14,752 bases of DNA from Hadesarchaea archaeon (GTDB taxonomy: Archaea > Hadarchaeota > Hadarchaeia > Hadarchaeales > Hadarchaeaceae). How positions within the stretch are numbered: the stretch's first letter is position 1; the number at the start of each line of letters is the position of its first letter. A model generated the notes under the pieces. The model made no database searches. It saw only the letters and a list, made by a program, of their open reading frames with translations, and was not told the origin of the DNA. The stretch covers positions 1 to 14,752 of the forward strand of contig JACIWF010000020.1 in assembly GCA_014361095.1 (NCBI GenBank), given 5' to 3'. This document shows, one piece after another, positions 1-5,472 of this stretch. Both the position numbers and the translations under genes were made by a program.

Positions 1-407
1 GTATCTATTAACAAAAAATCAGCGGCTTCAGCCAATTCAAGGGCTCGGGTGATAATTCTCTCAGTACGCTCAATTTTTGGGGGAACTGGAATAACTATCA
101 TAAGCTGAGCATCAAGTTCTCCCCTTATCTCAAGTAGATCTTCCAAGGGAAAGATAAGGTGGAACTGGAGATAATCGGGTTTCAGCTTTTCGTAAAAATA
201 TTTTACTTCATCAACATTTCGCGGCATGAAGACAGCAACCTTAGAAACGCCTGCCTCGACTTGCCCAAAAATTCTCCTTGCTTGATCAACCGTCACGTGG
301 CGTGAGGACTCTGGGATGAGGATGACCCCCACCAGATCAACACCCAACTTACATGCCGCTTTTACATCGGCTGGTCGGGTAAATCCACAAATTTTAATTT
401 TAACCAC
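1..407 (-). CDS. trpF: Phosphoribosylanthranilate isomerase (TrpF), C-terminus outside window
   Basis: TrpF catalyses the Amadori rearrangement of N-(5'-phosphoribosyl)anthranilate to CdRP in cytosolic tryptophan synthesis. About 135 residues are visible and the reading frame runs off the window edge. Residues 3-9 read KIKICGF; the Cys corresponds to the family's catalytic base in KICGxT. An SSRHV stretch matches the usual SPRYV with its substrate-binding Arg, VAVF matches the VGVF strand, LQFH matches VQLHG, and the last visible residues FLLIDT match the LLD segment that supplies the catalytic Asp. The barrel is otherwise divergent: GVILIPES replaces GFVFAPKS, and the Gly after LQFH is missing. 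The GTG at 407 is preceded by GAGGGG at good spacing. A TTG or GTG about eight codons upstream, behind AAGGAG, is a possible alternative start. No other trp gene is visible. The assignment rests on motifs, so a TrpF-like paralogue with another role is possible. Confidence 0.75.
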   Translation of the reverse strand, partial: MVKIKICGFTRPADVKAACKLGVDLVGVILIPESSRHVTVDQARRIFGQVEAGVSKVAVFMPRNVDEVKYFYEKLKPDYLQFHLIFPLEDLLEIRGELDAQLMIVIPVPPKIERTERIITRALELAEAADFLLID

Positions 408-450
408 GATAACCCCTCTTGACAAAGTCACTCCTTGTTTTGATATCCTC

Positions 451-460
451 ATTATATACA
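451..460 (-). promoter_or_regulatory. TATA box for trpF
   Basis: On the minus strand this reads TGTATATAAT, a good archaeal TATA element. Its centre is about 48 bases before the trpF GTG, so transcription should start near 429 and leave a leader of about 20 bases that carries the GAGGGG ribosome site. The call is by consensus and spacing only. Confidence 0.5.
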
Positions 461-516
461 AATTTGGCTCCACAGGCGATAAACTCTACTCCTGAAATCT
501 AAAGTAAAAATACCCC

Positions 517-527
517 CTATATAAAAG
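517..527 (+). promoter_or_regulatory. TATA box for the 93-residue orphan gene
   Basis: The sequence CTATATAAAAG is a strong TATA match, centred near 522 and preceded by a run of C that does not resemble a typical purine-rich BRE. The predicted transcription start is near 545-550. That excludes a TTG start at 532 and leaves a leader of about 55 bases before the GTG at 604. Confidence 0.55.
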
Positions 528-535
528 ACGGTTGT

Positions 536-548
536 ACCAAGAATTGGT
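536..548. repeat. Perfect 5-bp inverted repeat between TATA box and predicted start site
   Basis: ACCAA (536-540), GAA, TTGGT (544-548) form a perfect dyad. It lies from about -12 to +1 relative to the predicted transcription start. In archaea, repressors often bind between the TATA box and the start site, so this could be an operator. A 5-bp dyad can also occur by chance. Confidence 0.35.
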
Positions 549-563
549 GGGAAACCGCGCTAA

Positions 564-596
564 CGGGTGTTCTCTACCCGATTTAAAAGGAGGTGA
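564..596 (+). promoter_or_regulatory. Leader hairpin and strong Shine-Dalgarno of the orphan gene
   Basis: CGGGT (564-568) and ACCCG (576-580) can form a five-pair stem closing a seven-base loop. Eight bases later comes AGGAGGTGA (588-596), which is nearly fully complementary to the 3' end of archaeal 16S rRNA and is seven bases before the GTG at 604. The ribosome site decides the start codon. The rest of the leader does not match any riboswitch class I recognise. Confidence 0.45.
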
Positions 597-603
597 GAAT
601 ATA

Positions 604-885
604 GTGAAAAACTTTGGGAAAGTTGAGACTGCGAAAGAAATTTCGACGCTTAGAATTGTGGCCAAGCGCGAGGATAGGGAACCTTATACAGTAAATATTC
701 CGGTAAAAGGAGATGTATTTTCGCTGGTGATCCCAAGCGGTTACATAAACTGGCCTGAAGGCAAACCATACCCTGACTCAATCAGGATAGCTATCGACGA
801 AGATCGAAGCCTTTGGGTTAACTTTGGGGTTTCTAAAGAACACGGATTTTACACATCGCTTAGAATTGGAAGAACTGGTGAATAA
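604..885 (+). CDS. Uncharacterised 93-residue protein
   Basis: I do not recognise this protein. It is 93 residues long, begins at a GTG behind one of the best Shine-Dalgarno sites in the window, and ends with TAA. It has no cysteine, no signal peptide, no membrane segment and no repeat. Charged and hydrophobic residues alternate (for example LRIVAKRED at 16-24, YTVNIPV at 28-34, DSIRIAIDED at 58-67, SLWVNFGV at 69-76), which suggests a small soluble, mostly beta protein. The central stretch SGYINWPEGKPYPDS (45-59) is rich in Gly, Pro and aromatics, probably a loop. The gene stands alone, divergent from trpF and convergent with the LeuA-like gene 30 bases further on. The frame could be read from a TTG at 532, but that lies upstream of the predicted transcription start. 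It is probably a real gene; the function is unknown. Confidence 0.7.
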   Translation: MKNFGKVETAKEISTLRIVAKREDREPYTVNIPVKGDVFSLVIPSGYINWPEGKPYPDSIRIAIDEDRSLWVNFGVSKEHGFYTSLRIGRTGE

Positions 886-915
886 CACTATCATCATCAT
901 TCACTATCGCAAGTA

Positions 916-2478
916 CTATTTTCTGCCGGCAAAATATCTGTTGATACCGTTAACCATTGCCTCGACGCTAGCTAAAACTACATCCTCCCGAACACCTTTT
1001 GCAATGTAGATGTTGCCACGATCGTCCTCAAGTTCAACCGTGACCTCTGCCAGTGCATCGCTTCCACCGGTTATCGCATCGAGGTGATACTTCTTTAACC
1101 TGAGCTTTGAAATTTCTCCCATCGCCGCTCTAATAGCCGCTATTGCCGAATCGACCGGACCTACACCCGTCGCTGAACTTACCCTATCCTCACCACGAAT
1201 GCTCAAACGTACCGAAGCTGTGGGTGTGATGGTGCTACCAGTCGTGACCGTGACCTCCTTTAGTTCAACTACCTTTTCCTCCTTTGGCAGAGCACCGATT
1301 ACGCTCTCTGCAATGACCCGCAGGTCTGCGTCCGTGACCTGCTTGCCCTTGTCCCCTAGCGCCTTGACCCGACGTGTAATTTCAAGAAGTTGTCGTTTGT
1401 TGGGCCTAACTCCTATGCTGCGCAGCTGTTTTTCGACCGAATGCCTGCCTGTTAATTTACCCAAAGCCAAACGCCGATGATGGCCCACGAGCTCAGGGGA
1501 AAATGGTTCATAAGTACCGGGAAACTCTATCACACCATGTGCGTGAATCCCAGAAACGTGGGCGAAGGCGTTATCACCGACGATGGCCTTATTGGGAGAC
1601 ACATAAATTCCAGTAAGTCGTTCTACCAAGTCCGACGTCTCTGTAAGCAATTTCGTTCTAACGCGCACCTTTACACCATAAAGCGTCTTTAGCGCCATAA
1701 CGACCTCCTCCAGCGACGCGTTGCCGGCTCTTTCCCCAAGCCCATTTACAGTCACCTGCACTTGCTCAGCTCCTGCTTCAACGGCGGCAAGAGAATTGGC
1801 TACCGCCAGACCAAGATCATCGTGGCAGTGCACACTTATGGGTACCTTTATATGGGGCTTGAGCTGGGAAATGAGGTAAAACATGCCGCGTGGTGTTATC
1901 GCGCCAATTGTGTCGGGCACGTTAATCCTATCCGCGCCCGCTTCAACAACTGCTTTGTAGATCTCCCTTAGAAAGCCTAGTTCTGTCCTCGTCGCGTCCA
2001 TCGCCGAAAATTCAACTTTGACACCGTGGCCCTTGACATATTCCACAAACTTCACTGCCTGCTTCATCACCTGTTCACGCGACATCTTTAGCGCATGTTT
2101 GAGGTGAATATCCGAGGTGCTGATGAAAACGTGGATGCAGTCAACACCGCAGCCAATCGCGGTGTCAATATCCTCTTTAACTGGCCTAGCCAGCGCACAT
2201 ATCTCGGCCTTTAGTCCCGACTTAGCGATGGCAGTAACTGCCCTGCGTTCCCCCTCTGAAGAAACGGGTGTTCCGGCTTCGATCACGTCCACGCCAAGCC
2301 TGTCCAACTGGCGGGCAATGAGAATCTTTTGATCTGGGGTGAAGGAAACCCCGGGGGTCTGATCTCCATCCCTAAGTGTAGTGTCAAAAATCCTGACCTT
2401 CTTTGGCAACCTAATTTCGCGATTGACTAGCCTTGCATAGTCGCTTACGAAAACATTTTCCCGCATCCGAACCACCAT
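916..2478 (-). CDS. leuA: LeuA-like 2-isopropylmalate synthase family enzyme with altered active site
   Basis: Members of this family condense acetyl-CoA with a 2-oxoacid; LeuA uses 2-oxoisovalerate to make 2-isopropylmalate, the first step of leucine synthesis. The protein has 520 residues: a 25-residue N-terminal extension, a TIM barrel (about 26-300), a linker, and a C-terminal LeuA allosteric domain (about 405-515), so feedback control is likely. Metal-site residues are present: D32 in FDTTLRDG, H217 and H219 in HCHDD, N253 in GERAGN. H312 in GIHAHG and Y323 in TYE are also kept. INVPDTIG and HDDLGLAVANSLAAVEAGA resemble bacterial LeuA more than CimA. Two family carboxylates differ: the usual RDGEQ is RDGDQ (D39), and the usual S-x-E-D is SAMD (M160). 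Alternative starts are a TTG at 2481 and an ATG at 2466. Family assignment is firm; the substrate is inferred, and activity is uncertain because of M160. Confidence 0.85.
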   Translation of the reverse strand: MVVRMRENVFVSDYARLVNREIRLPKKVRIFDTTLRDGDQTPGVSFTPDQKILIARQLDRLGVDVIEAGTPVSSEGERRAVTAIAKSGLKAEICALARPVKEDIDTAIGCGVDCIHVFISTSDIHLKHALKMSREQVMKQAVKFVEYVKGHGVKVEFSAMDATRTELGFLREIYKAVVEAGADRINVPDTIGAITPRGMFYLISQLKPHIKVPISVHCHDDLGLAVANSLAAVEAGAEQVQVTVNGLGERAGNASLEEVVMALKTLYGVKVRVRTKLLTETSDLVERLTGIYVSPNKAIVGDNAFAHVSGIHAHGVIEFPGTYEPFSPELVGHHRRLALGKLTGRHSVEKQLRSIGVRPNKRQLLEITRRVKALGDKGKQVTDADLRVIAESVIGALPKEEKVVELKEVTVTTGSTITPTASVRLSIRGEDRVSSATGVGPVDSAIAAIRAAMGEISKLRLKKYHLDAITGGSDALAEVTVELEDDRGNIYIAKGVREDVVLASVEAMVNGINRYFAGRK

Positions 2479-2490
2479 CAATTACTTTAG

Positions 2491-2518
2491 CCATTAATAT
2501 AATGTTCACTTATATAGT
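2491..2518. promoter_or_regulatory. Shared divergent promoter region with two TATA elements
   Basis: The gap between the two synthase genes is 55 bp and holds two TATA-like elements. TTAATATAA (2494-2502), read on the plus strand, would start transcription near 2524, ten bases before the ATG at 2534. CTATATAAG read on the minus strand (2517-2509) would start near 2487, nine bases before the ATG at 2478. In this best-spacing reading the two TATA boxes are crossed, each lying nearer to the opposite gene. Both elements are nearly symmetrical, so the opposite pairing cannot be excluded. Confidence 0.5.
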
Positions 2519-2533
2519 AAAAGGGGCCACACC

Positions 2534-4033
2534 ATGACCAAGCGGAGGATAAAGATACTGGATACAACGCTGAGGGACGGCGAACAAACACCCGGAGTAG
2601 CCCTGACTCCAGAACAAAAATTAGAGATAGCGGGGGCCCTTGATGAGTTGGGTGTGGACATCATAGAAGCTGGAGCTGCGATATCATCGGAAGGTGAGAG
2701 AAAGGCCATAAAGATGATCTCAAGGGCAGGGTTTAAGGCTGAAATCTGCAGCTTCGTAAGGGCCACCAAGGAAGATATCGACGCCGCTCTTGCCTGTGAT
2801 GTCAACAGCGTCCACCTAGTTGTTCCAACCTCAGACATCCATCTGAAGTACAAGCTGAAGAAGACAAGGAAAGAGGTCAAGGAAATGGCACTAAAAGCGG
2901 CTAGGTACGCGCTAGATCATGGGTTAATAGTTGAATTCTCCTCCGAAGACGCGAGCAGAACTGAAATGTCGTTTCTGCTGGATATCCTATCCGCCGCGGC
3001 TGAGGAGGGGGTTCAGAGGGTATGCGCCTGCGATACGGTGGGGGTTCTAACTTACGAAAAATCGAAGGAACTTTTCTCAAATTTGGCGACAAAACTCAAA
3101 GTGCCCGTTTCTGCCCATTGCCACAACGATTTCGGCATGGCCACGGCAAATACCGTGGCCGCCGTGATGGGTGGCGCTAGCGAAGTACATGTGACCATCA
3201 ATGGTCTAGGAGAAAGAGGCGGGAACGCGGCGTTGGAGGAGGTTGCTCTCGCTCTTTCACAGTTCTATAACATCTCTACGGGCATCAAGCTGAAATTGCT
3301 TTACAGCGTTTCAAATTTAGTCGAAAAACTTACCGGTATGCCGGTCTCACCTACAAAACCTATTGTGGGTGAAAATGCCTTTGCCCATGGAGCCGGGATC
3401 CACACTCACGGTGTGATTGCCGAACCGTCCACATATGAGCCGATTCCTCCAGAGCTGGTGGGCCAACACCGCAAGCTGGTCTTCGGAAAACTATCAGGTG
3501 CACATGCGATTGAAAGCGAGCTGAAGAAAATGGGCCTAAAGCCAACCAAAGAACAGGTTGAAGAGATATTCAACCAAGTAAAACAGCTCGGTGACCGCGG
3601 TAAAATGGTCACCGATACCGAGCTCCGAGCCATCGTGGATTCTGTCCTAGGCCGAGAGTTCAAAGAAACCATCAAACTTGAGGAACTTACGGTCGTGAGC
3701 GGAAACCGCATCACCCCCACCTCGTCAGTTAGAATAAAGTTCGGGGATAAGGAGTTCGTCGAGTCGGGGGTTGGTATCGGACCTGTCGACGCTGCCATGA
3801 GTGCCATAAGGAAAGTGGTAGAAGGAACTGCGAAAGTGAGGTTGGTCGAATATCACGTCGATGCCATCTCTGGGGGCACCGATGCCATGGTAAGCGTGGT
3901 AATAAAACTAACGGATGGCAAACGAATGGTAACTGCGAGGGGCACTAGCGGCGACATCATCATGGCCAGCGTTCAAGCTATGCTTAATGGCGTAAACCGC
4001 CTACTATGGGACAAGCAATGGGGGGGCAAATAA
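2534..4033 (+). CDS. cimA: CimA-like (R)-citramalate / 2-isopropylmalate synthase family enzyme
   Basis: This 499-residue paralogue has the same layout as its divergent neighbour: TIM barrel (about 5-280), linker, and C-terminal LeuA allosteric domain (about 375-495). Its active site is the standard one: D10, R14 and E17 in DTTLRDGEQ, E138 in SSED, H195 and H197 in HCHND, N231 after GERGG, H290 in GIHTHG, Y301 in TYEP. VHLVVPTSDIH, CDTVG, HCHNDFGMATANT and IKLEELTVVSG closely resemble the citramalate synthase of Methanocaldococcus as I remember it. CimA makes (R)-citramalate from pyruvate and acetyl-CoA, the threonine-independent route to 2-oxobutyrate and isoleucine. Members of this archaeal group include LeuA, CimA and AksA, so the substrate is inferred. 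The ATG at 2534 has a short predicted leader with a weak GGGG site. Its TAA overlaps the aIF1A ATG by one base. Confidence 0.85.
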   Translation: MTKRRIKILDTTLRDGEQTPGVALTPEQKLEIAGALDELGVDIIEAGAAISSEGERKAIKMISRAGFKAEICSFVRATKEDIDAALACDVNSVHLVVPTSDIHLKYKLKKTRKEVKEMALKAARYALDHGLIVEFSSEDASRTEMSFLLDILSAAAEEGVQRVCACDTVGVLTYEKSKELFSNLATKLKVPVSAHCHNDFGMATANTVAAVMGGASEVHVTINGLGERGGNAALEEVALALSQFYNISTGIKLKLLYSVSNLVEKLTGMPVSPTKPIVGENAFAHGAGIHTHGVIAEPSTYEPIPPELVGQHRKLVFGKLSGAHAIESELKKMGLKPTKEQVEEIFNQVKQLGDRGKMVTDTELRAIVDSVLGREFKETIKLEELTVVSGNRITPTSSVRIKFGDKEFVESGVGIGPVDAAMSAIRKVVEGTAKVRLVEYHVDAISGGTDAMVSVVIKLTDGKRMVTARGTSGDIIMASVQAMLNGVNRLLWDKQWGGK

Positions 4034-4329
4034 TGCCGGCTCAACCGAACAACGAAGAAATTGAGCGCATAAGAGTACCAAGAGCAGGTGAAGTTCTTGG
4101 AGTGGTGGAACAGATGTACGGTTTTGACCGCCTTAGGGTGCGCTGCAAAGATGGTTTCACTAGGAACTGCAGAATTCCAGGCAGAATACGCAAACGACTT
4201 TGGGTTCGAGAGGGAGATGTCGTCATCGTTCGCCCCTGGTCAGTTCAGGGGAAGGAAAAAGGAGATATAATTCACCGCTACACGGCTGCCCAACTTGGTG
4301 CCCTAAGAAGAAAAGGACTTTGGGAATAG
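4033..4329 (+). CDS. eif1a: Translation initiation factor aIF1A
   Basis: aIF1A is the archaeal homologue of eIF1A and bacterial IF1. It binds the A-site region of the small subunit and helps form the initiation complex. The protein has 98 residues with a single S1-like OB fold: RVPRAGEVLGVVEQM (14-28), RVRCKDG (35-41), CRIPG (46-50) and REGDVVIV (59-66), then a basic tail with RRKGLWE. The length is typical. The ATG at 4033 is chosen because it sits behind a GGGGGG run seven bases upstream and overlaps the preceding stop as TAATG; an in-frame ATG at 4006 lies inside the upstream gene and would add nine non-conserved residues. The overlap suggests that translation is coupled to the CimA-like gene. 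Rio1 follows after nine bases; that pairing fits ribosome biogenesis and initiation, but the biosynthetic gene upstream does not. Confidence 0.95.
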   Translation: MPAQPNNEEIERIRVPRAGEVLGVVEQMYGFDRLRVRCKDGFTRNCRIPGRIRKRLWVREGDVVIVRPWSVQGKEKGDIIHRYTAAQLGALRRKGLWE

Positions 4330-4338
4330 GCTGATAAT

Positions 4339-5103
4339 TTGGAAGATGATTTTGATTCCATTCTATCAAAACTAGATCGAAAAAAAATCGAGCGACTGGA
4401 AAAGGACTCAGAGATATATAAGATAATGGCTCGTGTCTTTGACACCTCGACCCTGCTTACCATTTATCGCCTCATAAACCGCGGTGTCTTCGATGTTTTC
4501 TATGGAAATATCTCTGCGGGAAAGGAAGCAAACGTCTACTGCGCTTTGGACAAAAATGGAAACTATGTGGCTGCCAAGATTTACAGAATTGCCACATCAG
4601 ACTTCAAGAACATGCGCCGCTATTTGGTGGGGGATACTCGTTTCAAAAGCGTGCCCGTGGACCGTCGTGGGGTGGTCTACACCTGGGCCTCACGTGAGTT
4701 CAAAAACTTGCAGCAAGCGTACCAAGCCGGGGTTCCTGTGCCACGACCAATAGATCATGAAAAAAATGTGCTAGCAATGGAGTTTATCGGTGAGGACGGG
4801 ATTCCCTATCCACTCTTAAAAGACGTGAGACCCGAGAACCCGGGAGAAACTTTCGATATTTTAATTGATTCCGTAAAAAAACTTTATCAAATCGCTGGTC
4901 TCATTCACTCAGATCTCAGTGAATACAACGTCATGCTGACGCCTGAACCGGTAATAATCGACCTTTCTATGGGAACCGATACCAAAAACCCTTTGGCTGA
5001 AAAACTGCTGATGCGTGACATCCAGAACTTAGTCAGGTACTTCAGAAAACTCGGGCTGAGGACTCCAGAGCCGTCCGATATTTTTGCTGAAATTGTTAAA
5101 TGA
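4339..5103 (+). CDS. rio1: Rio1 family serine/threonine protein kinase
   Basis: Rio1 is an atypical protein kinase/ATPase that acts late in small ribosomal subunit maturation in archaea and eukaryotes. The protein has 254 residues, normal for archaeal Rio1. Visible motifs are the P-loop-like SAGKEANV (59-66), the ATP-binding Lys in AAKIYRI (K80), the Rio1 signature YRIATSDFKNMRRY with downstream DTRF, the hinge MEFIGED (147-153), the catalytic loop HSDLSEYN (D192, N197), and the metal-binding Asp in IIDLS (D208). The N-terminus lacks the winged helix of Rio2. No in-frame ATG lies near the N-terminus, so a TTG at 4339 is used, with AGGCTGAT as an imperfect ribosome site. The gene is in the same frame as aIF1A, separated only by its TAG and three codons. 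It converges on rps10 with 12 bases between the stops. Confidence 0.93.
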   Translation: MEDDFDSILSKLDRKKIERLEKDSEIYKIMARVFDTSTLLTIYRLINRGVFDVFYGNISAGKEANVYCALDKNGNYVAAKIYRIATSDFKNMRRYLVGDTRFKSVPVDRRGVVYTWASREFKNLQQAYQAGVPVPRPIDHEKNVLAMEFIGEDGIPYPLLKDVRPENPGETFDILIDSVKKLYQIAGLIHSDLSEYNVMLTPEPVIIDLSMGTDTKNPLAEKLLMRDIQNLVRYFRKLGLRTPEPSDIFAEIVK

Positions 5104-5104
5104 A

Positions 5105-5125
5105 AGCAGTTCTGCTCAGGTTTTT
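5105..5125 (+). terminator. Possible terminator of the cimA-eif1a-rio1 transcript
   Basis: Directly after the Rio1 stop, AGCAG and CTGCT form a tight inverted repeat (5105-5116), followed after four bases by TTTTT (5121-5125). Archaeal polymerase stops mainly at T runs, with or without a hairpin. The element overlaps the end of rps10 on the other strand. The support is weak: the hairpin has almost no loop and the T run is short. Confidence 0.35.
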
Positions 5126-5424
5126 AGCTCTATGGCTATGGAAACTTCCTCTGGCACCTGAACCCTCATAATCTGACGCAGGGCACGCTCGTCAGCCTGC
5201 ATGTCAATCAAACGTTTATGGATCCTGAGCTCCCATCTATCCCAAGTAATAGTCCCTTCACCGTCCGGGGCCTTTTTAGTTGGAATTACTATTCTCCGTG
5301 TCGGTAACGGCACTGGACCTGAAATTTTAACGCCGACTCTCTCCGCTATACCCACTATCTGCTTACACACTTCCTCCAGTTTCTTAGGGTCCACACTAGC
5401 CAGCCTTATGCGTGCCTTTTGCAA
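5116..5424 (-). CDS. rps10: Small ribosomal subunit protein uS10
   Basis: uS10 is a 30S head protein; in bacteria the homologue NusE also binds NusB in antitermination. The protein has 102 residues, the normal archaeal length. It begins MQKARIRLASVDPKKLEEV, followed by the PLPTRR loop and IRIH-type strand ELRIHKRLIDM. An in-frame TAG lies eight codons upstream and no ATG follows it before the conserved N-terminus, so the start is the TTG at 5424, five bases after GAGGGG (5435-5430). It is the last gene of the minus-strand cluster, 48 bases after tuf, the usual archaeal order. A TATA-like element in that gap suggests it can also be transcribed alone. Its stop faces the Rio1 stop. Confidence 0.95.
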   Translation of the reverse strand: MQKARIRLASVDPKKLEEVCKQIVGIAERVGVKISGPVPLPTRRIVIPTKKAPDGEGTITWDRWELRIHKRLIDMQADERALRQIMRVQVPEEVSIAIELKT

Positions 5425-5455
5425 ACTAACCCCTCTACCCTAAAAGACGCAGAAG

Positions 5456-5466
5456 CCTATAAAAGA
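5456..5466 (-). promoter_or_regulatory. TATA-like element in the tuf-rps10 gap
   Basis: On the minus strand TCTTTTATAGG is centred near 5460. A start about 26 bases downstream falls near 5434, giving a leader of about ten bases that contains the GAGGGG ribosome site of rps10. It is probably an internal promoter inside the cluster, by consensus and spacing only. Confidence 0.4.
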
Positions 5467-5472
5467 TTTGGT

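Noticed and set aside
532..603. In-frame TTG at 532 that would extend the orphan protein to 117 residues
   Set aside because: It lies upstream of the start site predicted from the TATA box at 517-527 and has no ribosome site, whereas the GTG at 604 follows AGGAGGTGA at ideal spacing.
408..603. Search for a tRNA, small RNA or known riboswitch in the largest gene-free stretch
   Set aside because: No cloverleaf, T-loop consensus or known aptamer core is visible; the content is explained by two promoters, a dyad, a hairpin and a ribosome site.
886..908. CACTATC direct repeat and ATC run between the orphan gene and the LeuA-like gene
   Set aside because: The repeat is only seven bases, in a 30-base gap between convergent genes, with no sign of a mobile element or attachment site.
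2506..3807. Open frames on the minus strand opposite the CimA-like gene (124 residues at 2506-2880, 133 residues at 3406-3807)
   Set aside because: They lie fully antisense to a conserved enzyme, have Ser/Leu/Pro-rich sequences without recognisable motifs and no ribosome sites. They are by-products of the codon pattern of the real gene.
4006..4032. ATG at 4006 as the start of aIF1A
   Set aside because: It would add nine non-conserved residues inside the upstream gene; the ATG at 4033 has the GGGGGG site and the TAATG overlap.
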